From Actinobacillus indolicus (GTDB lineage Bacteria; Pseudomonadota; Gammaproteobacteria; Enterobacterales; Pasteurellaceae): a DNA stretch of 64,000 bases. The first letter of the stretch is position 1; every line of letters begins with the position of its first letter. The stretch lies in the NCBI RefSeq assembly GCF_901764975.1, contig NZ_CABFKH010000001.1:244668-308667 (forward strand). The letters are read 5' to 3'. The position numbers and the translations under genes were made by a program. Below are positions 1 through 9,264 of the stretch, in pieces. The notes beneath the pieces are model-generated. The model saw nothing but the letters and a program-made list of their open reading frames with translations. It made no database searches and was not told the DNA's origin.

Positions 1-1
1 C

Positions 2-1141
2 TTTGTCGTTTTAGGCTCTGCATTATTAATGGAAGAAGGTGGATTATCAACCGCAATGGGCGCATTTGTCGCAGGCGTTTTACTCTCTGAGTCAAGCTTC
101 CGTCATCAGTTAGAAGCGGATGTTGAACCTTTTAGAGGATTATTGCTCGGTCTATTCTTCCTTGGCGTAGGTATGGCGTTAGACTTGAATGTTGTATTTG
201 AAAACTGGGCACTAATTCTCTCTGCTGTGATTGCAATGATGGTAGTAAAATCGCTTTGTATTTTTGTAATTGCAAAACTTATGAAAAGTACAAATAGTGT
301 TGCGGCAGATAGAGCTGTCATTATGGCGCAAGGTGGAGAATTTGCCTTCGTATTATATGCAGCAGCAACGGCACAAGGGGTTATTTCGCTAGAAGAACAA
401 GCAAACCTCACGGCGATTGTTGTGCTTTCAATGATTTTTGCACCAATTACGATCATTCTACATAATAAATTTGTCGCTCCACGCTTAGCCGATAAAGTCG
501 GAGAACGAGCCGATGATCATATTGAAGAACAGCACCCTGTTATTCTGGTGGGAATTGGTCGCTATGGACAAATTGTGAATCACGTATTAACCATGTCTGG
601 TTACCATCCGACAATTATTGATTTGAATGAAGCTCAAGTGGAAGGCGCGAAAAAGTATGGTATTAAAAGCTATTATGGTAATGCTACGCGACCAGAGTTA
701 CTACATAATGCAGGTATTGAAACCGCTGAGTTATTGATTGTTGCAGTAGATGATAAACATCAGGCAACACATATTGTCGAATTGGCTCGCTCAATGAATC
801 CCAATATTAAAATTATTGCACGTGCTTACGATCGTGTTCATGTCTTTGAGCTTTATAAAGCTGGTGCAGATAAGCAAATTCGCGAAACCTTTGACTCAGC
901 GCTTCGTAATGGAAAAGCTGCATTAGAGATGCTTGGCGTAGAACCTGAAGTTGCGGATGAAATCTGTAAATATTACTTTGAAAGAGATCGTCATCGCGTG
1001 AAATTGATGGCAGAAGTATATGATCCGAAATTAGAACTCTTTAAAAACGAAGAAATGCGGAAAATTGCACTCGCTGAAGATCAAGAAACCATGCTTGAAA
1101 TCCAAAATATTTTGGAAAGAGCAAGGGAAAATAAGGAATAG
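2..1141 (+). CDS. Kef-type K+/H+ antiporter, C-terminal part (5' end outside window)
   Basis: The reading frame is open from base 2, so the gene begins upstream of the window; the ATG at 29 is internal. The visible part starts inside the CPA2 membrane domain (GGLSTAMGAFVAGVLL), continues through further hydrophobic helices to about visible residue 155, then a cytoplasmic RCK/TrkA-N domain with the nucleotide-binding motif GIGRYGQ. The family is glutathione-gated potassium efflux (KefB/KefC), protecting cells from electrophiles by acidifying the cytoplasm. The C-terminal acidic and basic helices resemble the Kef tail. I cannot choose between KefB and KefC without the N-terminal half, and no ancillary KefG/KefF gene follows. 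It is closed by an inverted uptake-signal hairpin. Confidence 0.85.
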   Translation, partial: FVVLGSALLMEEGGLSTAMGAFVAGVLLSESSFRHQLEADVEPFRGLLLGLFFLGVGMALDLNVVFENWALILSAVIAMMVVKSLCIFVIAKLMKSTNSVAADRAVIMAQGGEFAFVLYAAATAQGVISLEEQANLTAIVVLSMIFAPITIILHNKFVAPRLADKVGERADDHIEEQHPVILVGIGRYGQIVNHVLTMSGYHPTIIDLNEAQVEGAKKYGIKSYYGNATRPELLHNAGIETAELLIVAVDDKHQATHIVELARSMNPNIKIIARAYDRVHVFELYKAGADKQIRETFDSALRNGKAALEMLGVEPEVADEICKYYFERDRHRVKLMAEVYDPKLELFKNEEMRKIALAEDQETMLEIQNILERARENKE

Positions 1142-1163
1142 TAACTCTTTTCGATAAAGAGTA

Positions 1164-1226
1164 AGCGGTGGGATTTCTGCCAAATTTTGCAAATGCAAAA
1201 ATTTGTGAAAATCCCACCGCTCTTTT
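1164..1226 (+). terminator. Terminator built from an inverted uptake-signal pair
   Basis: Arms 1164-1176 and 1209-1221 are perfect 13-base complements (AGCGGTGGGATTT and its reverse complement), followed by TTTT. Each arm carries the uptake-signal core GCGGT or its complement. It lies just after the Kef gene stop. Paired uptake signals acting as terminators are well known in Pasteurellaceae. Confidence 0.75.
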
Positions 1227-1357
1227 ATATCTCAATCCCCTAAACCAAGATGAATTTTAGTGGCGGTTGGGGTAAGATAGACGGTCGCTGTATTTGCTAT
1301 TTAAGCAAGTTGGCGTCTGCAATACCATAAACTTAATCGAATTAACCCTTTTACCCA

Positions 1358-2752
1358 ATGTACAAATACACCAAACTCACCCAGCACCTTAAACATTTGA
1401 TTGAAACAGGCGAGTTGAAACCGCACGAGAAGTTGCCGTCTTTGCGAGATCAGGTGCAACGTTCGGGGTTGAGTTTGACGACGGTGTTAAACGCCTATCA
1501 AGAGTTAGAGGCTCAGGGGTTGATTTATTCGGTGCAAAAGAGCGGTTATTTTGTTGCACCTTTTTACCCATCTTCTCGTCCGCACGCCAACAGTGAAATT
1601 AGGTTGAACAAACAAGTCGAGATTAATTCGTTGGTGTTTCGTTATCTGAAATCCATTCAAGCTACGGATATTGTGTCTTTGGGGTCGCCTTTTCCGAGCC
1701 ACGACTATCTCAATCCGCCCAAATTGCTACAAATTCTAAGCCGGCTTAGCCGTGATAGAACGCAGATTGAGCCACAGCCTGTGTTGTCGGGCAATGTGGA
1801 ATTGCGTAAATTAATCGCTCAACGTTACCGCTTGCAAGGTATTCCTACGCAAGCCGATGATATTGTGATTACGTCCGGCTGTTTAGACGCTCTGAACCTT
1901 TCGCTACAAGCCTTAACGCAACAAGGCGATTATATTTTATTACAGCAGACGGTATTTTATGGGGCGTGGCAGATTGCGGAAAAGTTAGGCTTAAATGTTG
2001 TCACTTTGCCCGACCACCCAAGCGGTTTTGACCTTGTGGCATTTGAGCAAGCCTTACAGCGTTATCCGATCAAGGTTTGTTGGTTTATGCTGAACTGCCA
2101 TAATCCATTAGGGTTTACCGTCAGCCCTGAAATCAAACAACGGATTGGGGAATTGTTGGCGCAATATCAAGTGCATTTAATTGAGGACGATGTGTATCAA
2201 GAGCTTTATTATCGGGGTGAAAAGCCCTTGCCGATGAAGGCGTTTGACGCACAAAACTGGGTGTTGCATTGTTCTTCTTTTTCTAAAATTCTAGGGGCAA
2301 ATTTCCGTATCGGTTGGGTTCACGCAGGGCAATTTGCCGATAAAATCCAACATTTGCAACTGATGAGTACCATTTCCGCCAACGCTTTAATTCAACAAGC
2401 CTTGGTGGAATTTATCTCTAATCACCACTACGAAAAACATCTGCGAAATCTCCGCCGTCATTTAGAAAAAAACAAAAAGCAGTGTTTGGATTACCTACGT
2501 CAGCACTTGCCTGCAAGTTGTCCTATCGAACACCATAGCAGTGGCTATTTCCTTTGGATACACCTGCCCGAGCATTTGGATAGTATGCAGATTTATCAAC
2601 AGTTACTCGAAGAAAAAATCAGCGTTAGCCCAAGTGGGCTTTTTACTTTGCCTACTTCACAGCATAAAGGGATTAGGGTTAATTGTTCTTATGCTTGGAG
2701 CCAAGAGATCGAACAGGCGTTAAGGGCTTTGGTGAGGGTGTTGAAGGCATAG
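1358..2752 (+). CDS. MocR/GntR-type regulator with aminotransferase-like domain
   Basis: A 464-residue protein with an N-terminal GntR winged helix (about residues 1-65, LPSLRDQVQRSGLS) joined to a fold-type I aminotransferase domain (about 110-460). Pyridoxal-phosphate residues are recognisable: N249-P250, D278 with Y280, and the lysine K310 in SSFSK. MocR regulators sense PLP or PLP-amino-acid adducts and usually control a neighbouring metabolic gene; PdxR is the best known. Here neither flank is a PLP-synthesis or amino-acid gene, so the target cannot be read from context. It stands alone, with the yoaA promoter downstream. The family assignment is firm and the regulated pathway unknown. 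Confidence 0.85.
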   Translation: MYKYTKLTQHLKHLIETGELKPHEKLPSLRDQVQRSGLSLTTVLNAYQELEAQGLIYSVQKSGYFVAPFYPSSRPHANSEIRLNKQVEINSLVFRYLKSIQATDIVSLGSPFPSHDYLNPPKLLQILSRLSRDRTQIEPQPVLSGNVELRKLIAQRYRLQGIPTQADDIVITSGCLDALNLSLQALTQQGDYILLQQTVFYGAWQIAEKLGLNVVTLPDHPSGFDLVAFEQALQRYPIKVCWFMLNCHNPLGFTVSPEIKQRIGELLAQYQVHLIEDDVYQELYYRGEKPLPMKAFDAQNWVLHCSSFSKILGANFRIGWVHAGQFADKIQHLQLMSTISANALIQQALVEFISNHHYEKHLRNLRRHLEKNKKQCLDYLRQHLPASCPIEHHSSGYFLWIHLPEHLDSMQIYQQLLEEKISVSPSGLFTLPTSQHKGIRVNCSYAWSQEIEQALRALVRVLKA

Positions 2753-2810
2753 AAATGAAGTATCACACTAGCAAAGAACAATATTCATATCTCAGACGAG
2801 CCAGATTAGG

Positions 2811-2839
2811 TTTAGTTTTCTCTATTTTATCGCTATAAT
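2811..2839 (+). promoter_or_regulatory. Sigma-70-type promoter for yoaA
   Basis: TTTAGT at 2811-2816 and a perfect TATAAT at 2834-2839 are separated by 17 bases. They lie about 80 bases upstream of the preferred yoaA start. Confidence 0.6.
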
Positions 2840-2918
2840 GTCCAACCTCTCTTATTGTTAATATCCAATACAAGTGATTTATCCCTCAAATATTATTGAG
2901 ATATATCACCAAATTCAT

Positions 2919-4838
2919 ATGAAACTATCCGAAAAAATCACCGATGCTTTTAGTCCCACAGGTACGTTAAGCCAAAATATTCAAGGTTTTCGTCCGCGAG
3001 ATGCTCAGTTAGACATGGCACAAGCGGTCGGAAGAGCGGTGAAATTTGCAAAAAGTGCGGTGATTGAAGCGGGGACGGGAACGGGGAAAACCTTTGCCTA
3101 TCTCGTGCCGGCGTTGCTATCGGGCAAAAAAACGATTATTTCTACGGGTTCTAAAAATCTGCAAGATCAGCTGTTTAATCGTGATTTACCGACCATTCAA
3201 AAAGCCTTGAAATATAAGGGAAAAGTGGCGTTGTTAAAAGGGCGTGCTAATTATCTCTGTTTAGAGCGGTTAGATCAGGTGATCGCAATGGGCGTGGTTG
3301 GCGATAAATCGGTGTTGGCGGATTTGGCGAAGGTGCGGAAATGGCATACGGGAACCAAAACTGGAGATTTGAGCGAATGTATCACCATTGCGGAAGATAG
3401 CCCGATTTTACCGCAATTGGTTTCGACGGCAGAAAGCTGTTTGGGGTCAGATTGCCCGAATTATAAAGAGTGTTATGTGGTTCAAGCTCGACGTAAGGCG
3501 TTGGAAGCCGATGTGGTTGTGGTGAACCATCACCTATTTTGTGCCGATATGGCGGTGAAAGAAACGGGCTTTGGCGAGTTAATTCCTGATGCAGAGTTGA
3601 TTATTTTTGATGAAGCACATCAGTTGCCCGATATTGCCAGCCAGTACTTTGGACAATCGCTGACTTCTCGTCAATTATTTGATATTTGTAAAGACAGTAA
3701 CATTGTTTATCGTACAGAATTGAAAGATCTTGCGCAGTTGGGCAAAGCGTCCGATCATCTACAAAAAGTCGTGCAGGATTTCCGTCTGTTGCTAGGGGAC
3801 GGCAACAAGCGGGGCAATTTGCGTGAAATTTTGCAAGATCCGAAGGTGGTCGAAGGTTTTGCTAAGCTGAATGAGAACATTGATTTTTTGAGCGAAGTGG
3901 TAAAAAAATCGCTCGGTCGTTCAGAAACTTTGGACAAAATCTTTGAACGTTTGGCAGAAGTCAAAGCACAGTTAAAAAGATTGGGCGATACTAGTGTTGT
4001 CGGCTATTGTTATTGGTATGAAATCAATGGTCGTTCGTTCGGTTTGCACATTACGCCACTGACGGTCGCCGATAAATTCGGCGAACAGATGAGAGCAAAC
4101 CAAGTCGGTTGGATTTTTACCTCGGCAACCCTTGAAGTCGGCGGAAAGTTCGACCATTTCTGCCAGCGACTAGGCATTGAGAATGCAGAACAGATGGTGT
4201 TACAAAGCCCGTTTGACTATGCACATCAGTCGTTGCTCTGTGTGCCACGTTATCTGCCTGATACCAATAAATCCCATACGCTAACGGAATTGGGGCAGTT
4301 GCTCAAGCCTGTGATTGAAGCAAATAATGGGCGTTGTTTTTTACTCTGTACGTCCTATTTTATGATGCGTGGTTTAGCGGATTTTTTACGCGAGCATAGT
4401 TCTCTCACGGTGTTGCTTCAAGGGGAAACCAGTAAAAGTCGTCTGCTTGAGAAGTTTATTGCAGAGCCAAATAGTGTACTGGTGGCAGCCCAAAGTTTCT
4501 GGGAAGGGATTGATGTACGGGGCGATGCGTTGTCGTTGGTGATTATTGACAAACTGCCTTTTACCGCACCCGATGAGCCATTGCTGAAAGCTCGAATGGA
4601 AGATTGTAAATTACAAGGTGGCGATCCGTTTAACGATATTCAAATTCCCGAAGCAGTGATTACCTTAAAACAAGGTGTGGGGCGTTTGATCCGAGATGTG
4701 ACGGACAGGGGAGTGGTGATTATCTGTGATTCCCGCCTTGTGATGCGACAGTATGGTTCAACCTTTTTAAAAAGCCTACCTTCATCTAAGCGAACAAGGG
4801 ATTTGGGTAAGGTAATAGAATTTTTGAAATTAAAATAA
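2919..4838 (+). CDS. yoaA: ATP-dependent helicase YoaA (DinG/XPD-like)
   Basis: The protein aligns throughout with E. coli YoaA. It has Walker A in EAGTGTGKT, a DEAH box (IFDEAHQLPDIASQYFGQSL), the four-cysteine iron-sulphur region (NYLCLERL, then CLGSDCPNYKECYV) and the C-terminal motif VGRLIRD. XPD-like helicases unwind 5'-3'; E. coli YoaA works with the clamp-loader subunit HolC in repair of blocked forks. I chose the ATG at 2919 because MKLSEKITDAFSPTG matches the family N-terminus; an in-frame GTG at 2874 would add 15 residues unlike YoaA. The gene precedes an LrgA-like gene by only 13 bases, so read-through is possible. Confidence 0.93.
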   Translation: MKLSEKITDAFSPTGTLSQNIQGFRPRDAQLDMAQAVGRAVKFAKSAVIEAGTGTGKTFAYLVPALLSGKKTIISTGSKNLQDQLFNRDLPTIQKALKYKGKVALLKGRANYLCLERLDQVIAMGVVGDKSVLADLAKVRKWHTGTKTGDLSECITIAEDSPILPQLVSTAESCLGSDCPNYKECYVVQARRKALEADVVVVNHHLFCADMAVKETGFGELIPDAELIIFDEAHQLPDIASQYFGQSLTSRQLFDICKDSNIVYRTELKDLAQLGKASDHLQKVVQDFRLLLGDGNKRGNLREILQDPKVVEGFAKLNENIDFLSEVVKKSLGRSETLDKIFERLAEVKAQLKRLGDTSVVGYCYWYEINGRSFGLHITPLTVADKFGEQMRANQVGWIFTSATLEVGGKFDHFCQRLGIENAEQMVLQSPFDYAHQSLLCVPRYLPDTNKSHTLTELGQLLKPVIEANNGRCFLLCTSYFMMRGLADFLREHSSLTVLLQGETSKSRLLEKFIAEPNSVLVAAQSFWEGIDVRGDALSLVIIDKLPFTAPDEPLLKARMEDCKLQGGDPFNDIQIPEAVITLKQGVGRLIRDVTDRGVVIICDSRLVMRQYGSTFLKSLPSSKRTRDLGKVIEFLKLK

Positions 4839-4851
4839 ATGGGAAAGCAAT

Positions 4852-5226
4852 ATGTTAGTTAAAAGTTTACGTTTTATTGTGGCATTAACGTTGCTATTTC
4901 TTATGCTTTATTTAGGAAAGCTAATGAACTGGTTAATTCCAATCGGTATCGCTGAAAGTATTTGGGGATTACTGATTTTATTTACCTTATTAGTACTTAA
5001 TGTGGTGAAAGTGGAATGGGTAATGCCTGCGACACGGCCATTATTACGTTATATGGTCCTCTTTTTCTTGCCGATTTGTGCTGGCATTATTGAGCAAGCC
5101 GAAATCCTTTCTTTACACCTTCACTCATTGGTTTTAGCAAATTTTGTGAGCACGGTGCTGTCATTAATTGTGATAGGTTATTTAGCTGAATGGTTATTTA
5201 GCAAGGAGGCGCAAGATGATGAATAA
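4852..5226 (+). CDS. CidA/LrgA family membrane protein (YohJ-like)
   Basis: A 124-residue, almost wholly hydrophobic protein with about four membrane helices and a charged C-terminus, as in LrgA/CidA and E. coli YohJ. These small holin-like proteins pair with an LrgB partner and are implicated in control of murein hydrolase export, autolysis and organic-acid (pyruvate) transport. Its last 11 bases overlap the next gene, the standard arrangement of the lrgAB pair, implying translational coupling. The Shine-Dalgarno sequence is GGGAAAGC just before the ATG. No LytSR-like sensor genes are nearby. Confidence 0.85.
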   Translation: MLVKSLRFIVALTLLFLMLYLGKLMNWLIPIGIAESIWGLLILFTLLVLNVVKVEWVMPATRPLLRYMVLFFLPICAGIIEQAEILSLHLHSLVLANFVSTVLSLIVIGYLAEWLFSKEAQDDE

Positions 5227-5917
5227 TCTCGCTATTTATGCCTACTCACTTATTACGGTTCTTGTTTTTATTGTTGGCTTAAAAATCAGTAAAAGAGTTA
5301 AATCTGCGATTTTTAACCCTTTTATTGTCTCATTATTGCTACTCATTGCCGTATTACTGGTAACAAAAATTCCATTTGGTAGCTATTATCAAGGTAATTT
5401 GCCCCTCAATAGCCTACTGGGTGTTTCTGTTGTTGCTCTTGCCGTCCCTTTTTATGAACAGCTTCCTCAAATTCGTAAGCATTGGAAAAAAATCAGCATT
5501 ATTGTGGTGATTGCCACCTTATTAACGATGTTGAGCGGTATTTTCTTGGCACTACTGTTTGGCGCAAGCAAAGAGATTATTGCTTCATTGTTGCCTAAAT
5601 CTGTGACAACAGCGATTGCCATTTCGATCGCAAACGAGATTGGTGGGAGTTCAGCGATCAGCGCAGTAGCCGTAGCGATTGCAGGTATTATAGGATCTGC
5701 TTTTGGATTGACGATTTTACAATGGTTTAAAGTGGGAAATAGTCGAGCGATAGGGTTGAGTATCGGTGCGGTATCACACGCCTTAGGGACGGCGAGAATT
5801 ATGTCTTATAGTGTTAAGGCTGGTAGTTATGCCTCTGTTTCATTAGTGCTTTGTGGGATCTTATCTTCTTTATTAGCTCCATTAGTATTTAAACTCGTGC
5901 TACAGATGTTCTTCTAA
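5216..5917 (+). CDS. CidB/LrgB family membrane protein (YohK-like)
   Basis: A 233-residue membrane protein with the LrgB-family segment KSVTTAIAISIANEIGG and the later GAVSHALGTARIM motif, close to E. coli YohK. It is the partner of the upstream LrgA-like gene and overlaps it by 11 bases, with two adjacent ATG codons (5216 and 5219) as possible starts. Its ribosome site AAGGAGG lies inside the end of the preceding gene. Known relatives move small organic acids or modulate autolysis. A hairpin with arms 5955-5962 and 5977-5984 follows after an uptake signal at 5943-5951. Confidence 0.87.
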   Translation: MMNNLAIYAYSLITVLVFIVGLKISKRVKSAIFNPFIVSLLLLIAVLLVTKIPFGSYYQGNLPLNSLLGVSVVALAVPFYEQLPQIRKHWKKISIIVVIATLLTMLSGIFLALLFGASKEIIASLLPKSVTTAIAISIANEIGGSSAISAVAVAIAGIIGSAFGLTILQWFKVGNSRAIGLSIGAVSHALGTARIMSYSVKAGSYASVSLVLCGILSSLLAPLVFKLVLQMFF

Positions 5918-6015
5918 ATTTGCAAAATTTTATGAAAATCAGACCGCTTGTCAGAGGGAAATTTGGTATAAACTTGATTTCCCTTTAGAATAGTGACTTC
6001 TTTGATTTCGAGATA

Positions 6016-7800
6016 ATGAGAATGACAACAAAAAATCCTTTTTCCCTTGATGATATGACGCAAGATCAATCAACATGGCAGACCTTTAAGCGTTTATGGC
6101 CAATGATTTCCCCTTTTAAAATGGGGATTATTGTAGCGATGATTGCGATGATCTTTAATGCAGCGGCAGATGCTTATTTGATCACGATGTTACAGCCTTT
6201 GATTGATGAAGGCTTTGGTGAAGAAGAGCGTAGTTTTCTAAAAATCATGGCATTTATTGTGGTGGGATTGATTTTTGCGAGAGGTATTACTAGCTTTATT
6301 TCCGCTTATTGTTTGGCATGGGTATCGGGAAAGGTCGTGATGAATATGCGCCAAAAGGTATTTAAACATTTGATGTTTATGCCTGTGACATTTTTCGATC
6401 AAAACTCATCGGGTAAATTACTTTCGCGTATTACCTACGATTCTGAACAGATCGCTAGTTCTTCAGCCAATGCTTTACAGAGTGTAGTGCGAGAAGGAGT
6501 GTATATTATTTTCCTTGTAGCGACGATGTTTTATTTTAGTTGGCGTTTATCCTTAGTGCTTTTCTTGATTGGCCCAGTGATTGCGGTATTAATCCGAGTC
6601 GTGTCAAAACGCTTCCGTAAACTCAGCCGTAATATGCAAGAATCAATGGGAAGTATGACCGAAAGTGCGGAACAGATGTTGCGTGGGCATAAAGTGGTGT
6701 TATCCTTTGGTGGGCAGAAAGTCGAAGAAGAACGCTTTAACCATACCAGTAACGATATGCGTCGCAAAGGAATGAAAATGATGGCAGCAAGTGCGATTGC
6801 TGATCCGATTATTCAAGTGATCGCTTCTCTAGCTCTGGCTGTGGTACTTTTTGTGGCAGGGTCACCTGAAATTATCGGCGATGATTTAACGGCAGGGGAA
6901 TTTGCTGCAGTTATCGGTGCATTAATGGGAATTTTACGCCCACTGAAAACCTTAACCAACGTTAATGCTCAGTTCCAACGTGGAATGGCGGCAAGTCAAA
7001 CGCTCTTTACCTTATTTGATTTGCCAACAGAGAAAAATGAAGGGACTTATCAAGTTGAACGAGCAAAAGGCGATATTCGTTTTGAAAACGTGACTTTTAC
7101 TTATTTTGGTAAAGAACAACCCGCTTTAAAAAATATCTCGTTTAATTTGCCAGCAGGAAAAACGTTAGCATTAGTTGGACGCTCTGGCTCTGGTAAATCG
7201 ACGATTGCGAATTTGATTACTCGTTTTTATGAGATTGATTCGGGCAATATTTATCTTGATGATCATAAAATCCAAGAGTACACCTTAAATAATTTGCGTG
7301 AACAATGTGCGATTGTTTCTCAACAGGTTCATCTGTTTAACGACACCATTGCGAATAACATTGCCTATGCTGCCAAAGATAAATACAGCCGTGAGCAGAT
7401 TGAGGCAGCAGCTAAAGCAGCTTATGCAATGGAATTTATCGAAAAAATGCCACAAGGCTTAGATACAGTGATTGGTGAAAATGGTGTGAACTTGTCAGGC
7501 GGACAGCGTCAGCGTTTGGCGATTGCCCGTGCCTTATTAAGAAATTCGCCTGTTTTAGTTTTAGATGAAGCCACTTCAGCGTTAGATACCGAATCAGAAC
7601 GTGCGATTCAAGCAGCCCTTGATGAGCTACAAAAAGATCGTACCGTTTTAGTGATTGCCCACCGCTTGTCTACTATTGAAAATGCCGATGAAATTTTAGT
7701 GGTGGATCAGGGGCAGATTATTGAACGTGGATCACACAAAGCCTTGTTAGAAAAAGGCGGAGCTTATAAACAGTTGCATCAAATGCAGTTTAGTGAGTAA
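6016..7800 (+). CDS. msbA: Lipid A export ABC transporter MsbA
   Basis: A 594-residue half-transporter: six-helix membrane domain (about residues 25-330) and ATPase domain. The ATPase has Walker [10 protein letters not shown] (about 387), signature LSGGQRQR (about 491), Walker [13 protein letters not shown] (about 513) and H-loop AHRLS. The N-terminal [11 protein letters not shown] and overall length match MsbA, which flips lipid A core across the inner membrane. In many gammaproteobacteria lpxK follows; here the next gene is convergent, so lpxK is elsewhere. It could start at 6016 or at the ATG two codons later. A bidirectional terminator follows. Confidence 0.93.
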   Translation: MRMTTKNPFSLDDMTQDQSTWQTFKRLWPMISPFKMGIIVAMIAMIFNAAADAYLITMLQPLIDEGFGEEERSFLKIMAFIVVGLIFARGITSFISAYCLAWVSGKVVMNMRQKVFKHLMFMPVTFFDQNSSGKLLSRITYDSEQIASSSANALQSVVREGVYIIFLVATMFYFSWRLSLVLFLIGPVIAVLIRVVSKRFRKLSRNMQESMGSMTESAEQMLRGHKVVLSFGGQKVEEERFNHTSNDMRRKGMKMMAASAIADPIIQVIASLALAVVLFVAGSPEIIGDDLTAGEFAAVIGALMGILRPLKTLTNVNAQFQRGMAASQTLFTLFDLPTEKNEGTYQVERAKGDIRFENVTFTYFGKEQPALKNISFNLPAGKTLALVGRSGSGKSTIANLITRFYEIDSGNIYLDDHKIQEYTLNNLREQCAIVSQQVHLFNDTIANNIAYAAKDKYSREQIEAAAKAAYAMEFIEKMPQGLDTVIGENGVNLSGGQRQRLAIARALLRNSPVLVLDEATSALDTESERAIQAALDELQKDRTVLVIAHRLSTIENADEILVVDQGQIIERGSHKALLEKGGAYKQLHQMQFSE

Positions 7801-7819
7801 TCCAATACCATCATATCGT

Positions 7820-7848
7820 AAAGCCGCTTTTCAGCGGCTTTCGTTTTT
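7820..7848 (+). terminator. Bidirectional terminator between msbA and ycjX
   Basis: Nine-base arms AAAGCCGCT (7820-7828) and AGCGGCTTT (7833-7841) with a four-base loop, then TCGTTTTTT on the plus strand. It sits between the convergent msbA and ycjX stop codons. Confidence 0.75.
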
Positions 7849-9254
7849 TAGTCAAATCGATCTGCAAGCAAAAACTGCAATACAGCGTCCATTCTTAAAT
7901 GGGGGATTGGCTGATCAAAGTCGATTTTTTTCGGTTCAAACTGGTCAAACTCAAAGCGGTGGTTCTGCCAGTAATTGATGTCAGGTAAACGGTTTGGAAC
8001 GCTACCTGGGTAGAGTGTGACCAGTTTTTTATCACTAGAGCGAACCCCACGGATCGCTTTGAAACTTTGTCCGTTTTGTGTGGCGATCACAGGCTCGGTC
8101 GCTCGGATAGCGGAAATCGCTTGGTAGCCTGTGTCAATACCTTCAAATTCAGCGTGTCGCCCCCCTTCTTGCACTAATTGTCGCATTAGGCTTTCTAAAT
8201 TCGGTAGTTGGTCGCTGGTGATATGATCGGCTTTGGTGGCAACAAACAGTAACTTGTCGATATTCGATGAAAATAGGCGACTAAAAAGCGAGCGGTTGCC
8301 ATAATGGAAATGTTTAAATAGCTGTTGTAAGCCTGTTTTCATTTCAATAAAGGCTTGATGACTGTGATTTAACGGGGTAAGGCAATCCGCTAAGATCACT
8401 TGGCGATCAAACTGTGAGAAGTAATCTTCATAAAATGGTTTGACGATTTTTTGTTGATAGTGGCGATAGCGTTTTTTCAGGGTGTGAAAAATGCTATGTT
8501 CAGGGCTTTTTTCTAGCTGTTCCCACTCATTTTCCGTTAAATCAAGCAGGGGGAAGAACTGATAGACAGGCGCACCCCGTTCGGTATTTGGCAGGACAAA
8601 TCGCCCTGGTTGGATATATTGCATTCCAACTTCTTTGCATTTGAGTAGGTAAGCGGTGTAATCTTCACTTAATTTTGCAAGTTGGTTTTCGTCCGTTTTG
8701 GCGGTGAGATCGAGTTGTTTTACTTGAGCAAGCCAAGCCTGTGATAACTCTGCACGCTCGCCTTTGTGTACTAGCTGTTGATGTTGCGACCACTCTTTGA
8801 AACTTTGTGAGAGTAGCGGTAAATCTAATAACCATTCCCCAGGGTAATCAAAAATATCAAGATAGAGTGTACTCGTTTCTTTGAGATGGCGAAGCAGGCT
8901 ATCTCGGCGTTGGTAGCGGATCGCAAGGCGAATTTCGCTGATCCCCGTAGTCGATGGACACCAAGTCGCAGGTTCGTTCTCGAAGCAGTGGCGGTTTTTG
9001 TCGTATTCAAAACGGGGAATGGTGAGATCGTGCTGTTCTACTCGTTTTACGGAAAGAATTTGTCCGTTTCGAGCAGGGGCAAATAGGTTTAAGTGGGCGT
9101 TGTCGCCTGTGCCGATGTGTAGCAGTTGATCGACAAAACTGGTGATGAATGCAGTTTTCCCACTGCGACTTAAGCCTGTTACGGCAAGGCGTAGGTGGTT
9201 GTCTAAACCACGTTGTACGAATTTGTGTAATTGATGTTGAATTTGATTAAACAT
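7848..9254 (-). CDS. ycjX: YcjX-family P-loop protein (DUF463)
   Basis: A 468-residue protein, the length of E. coli YcjX, with a P-loop GLSRSGKT at residues 27-34, the SSNIDKLLFVATKADH segment (a G4-like TKAD) and a conserved C-terminus ending in a long helix. YcjX proteins are predicted GTPases and belong to the phage-shock regulon in Enterobacteriaceae, where ycjF follows. No ycjF or psp genes flank it here, so the regulatory link is not evident. It lies 10 bases downstream of ubiH on the same strand and is probably co-transcribed with it. Confidence 0.85.
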   Translation of the reverse strand: MFNQIQHQLHKFVQRGLDNHLRLAVTGLSRSGKTAFITSFVDQLLHIGTGDNAHLNLFAPARNGQILSVKRVEQHDLTIPRFEYDKNRHCFENEPATWCPSTTGISEIRLAIRYQRRDSLLRHLKETSTLYLDIFDYPGEWLLDLPLLSQSFKEWSQHQQLVHKGERAELSQAWLAQVKQLDLTAKTDENQLAKLSEDYTAYLLKCKEVGMQYIQPGRFVLPNTERGAPVYQFFPLLDLTENEWEQLEKSPEHSIFHTLKKRYRHYQQKIVKPFYEDYFSQFDRQVILADCLTPLNHSHQAFIEMKTGLQQLFKHFHYGNRSLFSRLFSSNIDKLLFVATKADHITSDQLPNLESLMRQLVQEGGRHAEFEGIDTGYQAISAIRATEPVIATQNGQSFKAIRGVRSSDKKLVTLYPGSVPNRLPDINYWQNHRFEFDQFEPKKIDFDQPIPHLRMDAVLQFLLADRFD

Positions 9255-9264
9255 ATACCGAAAA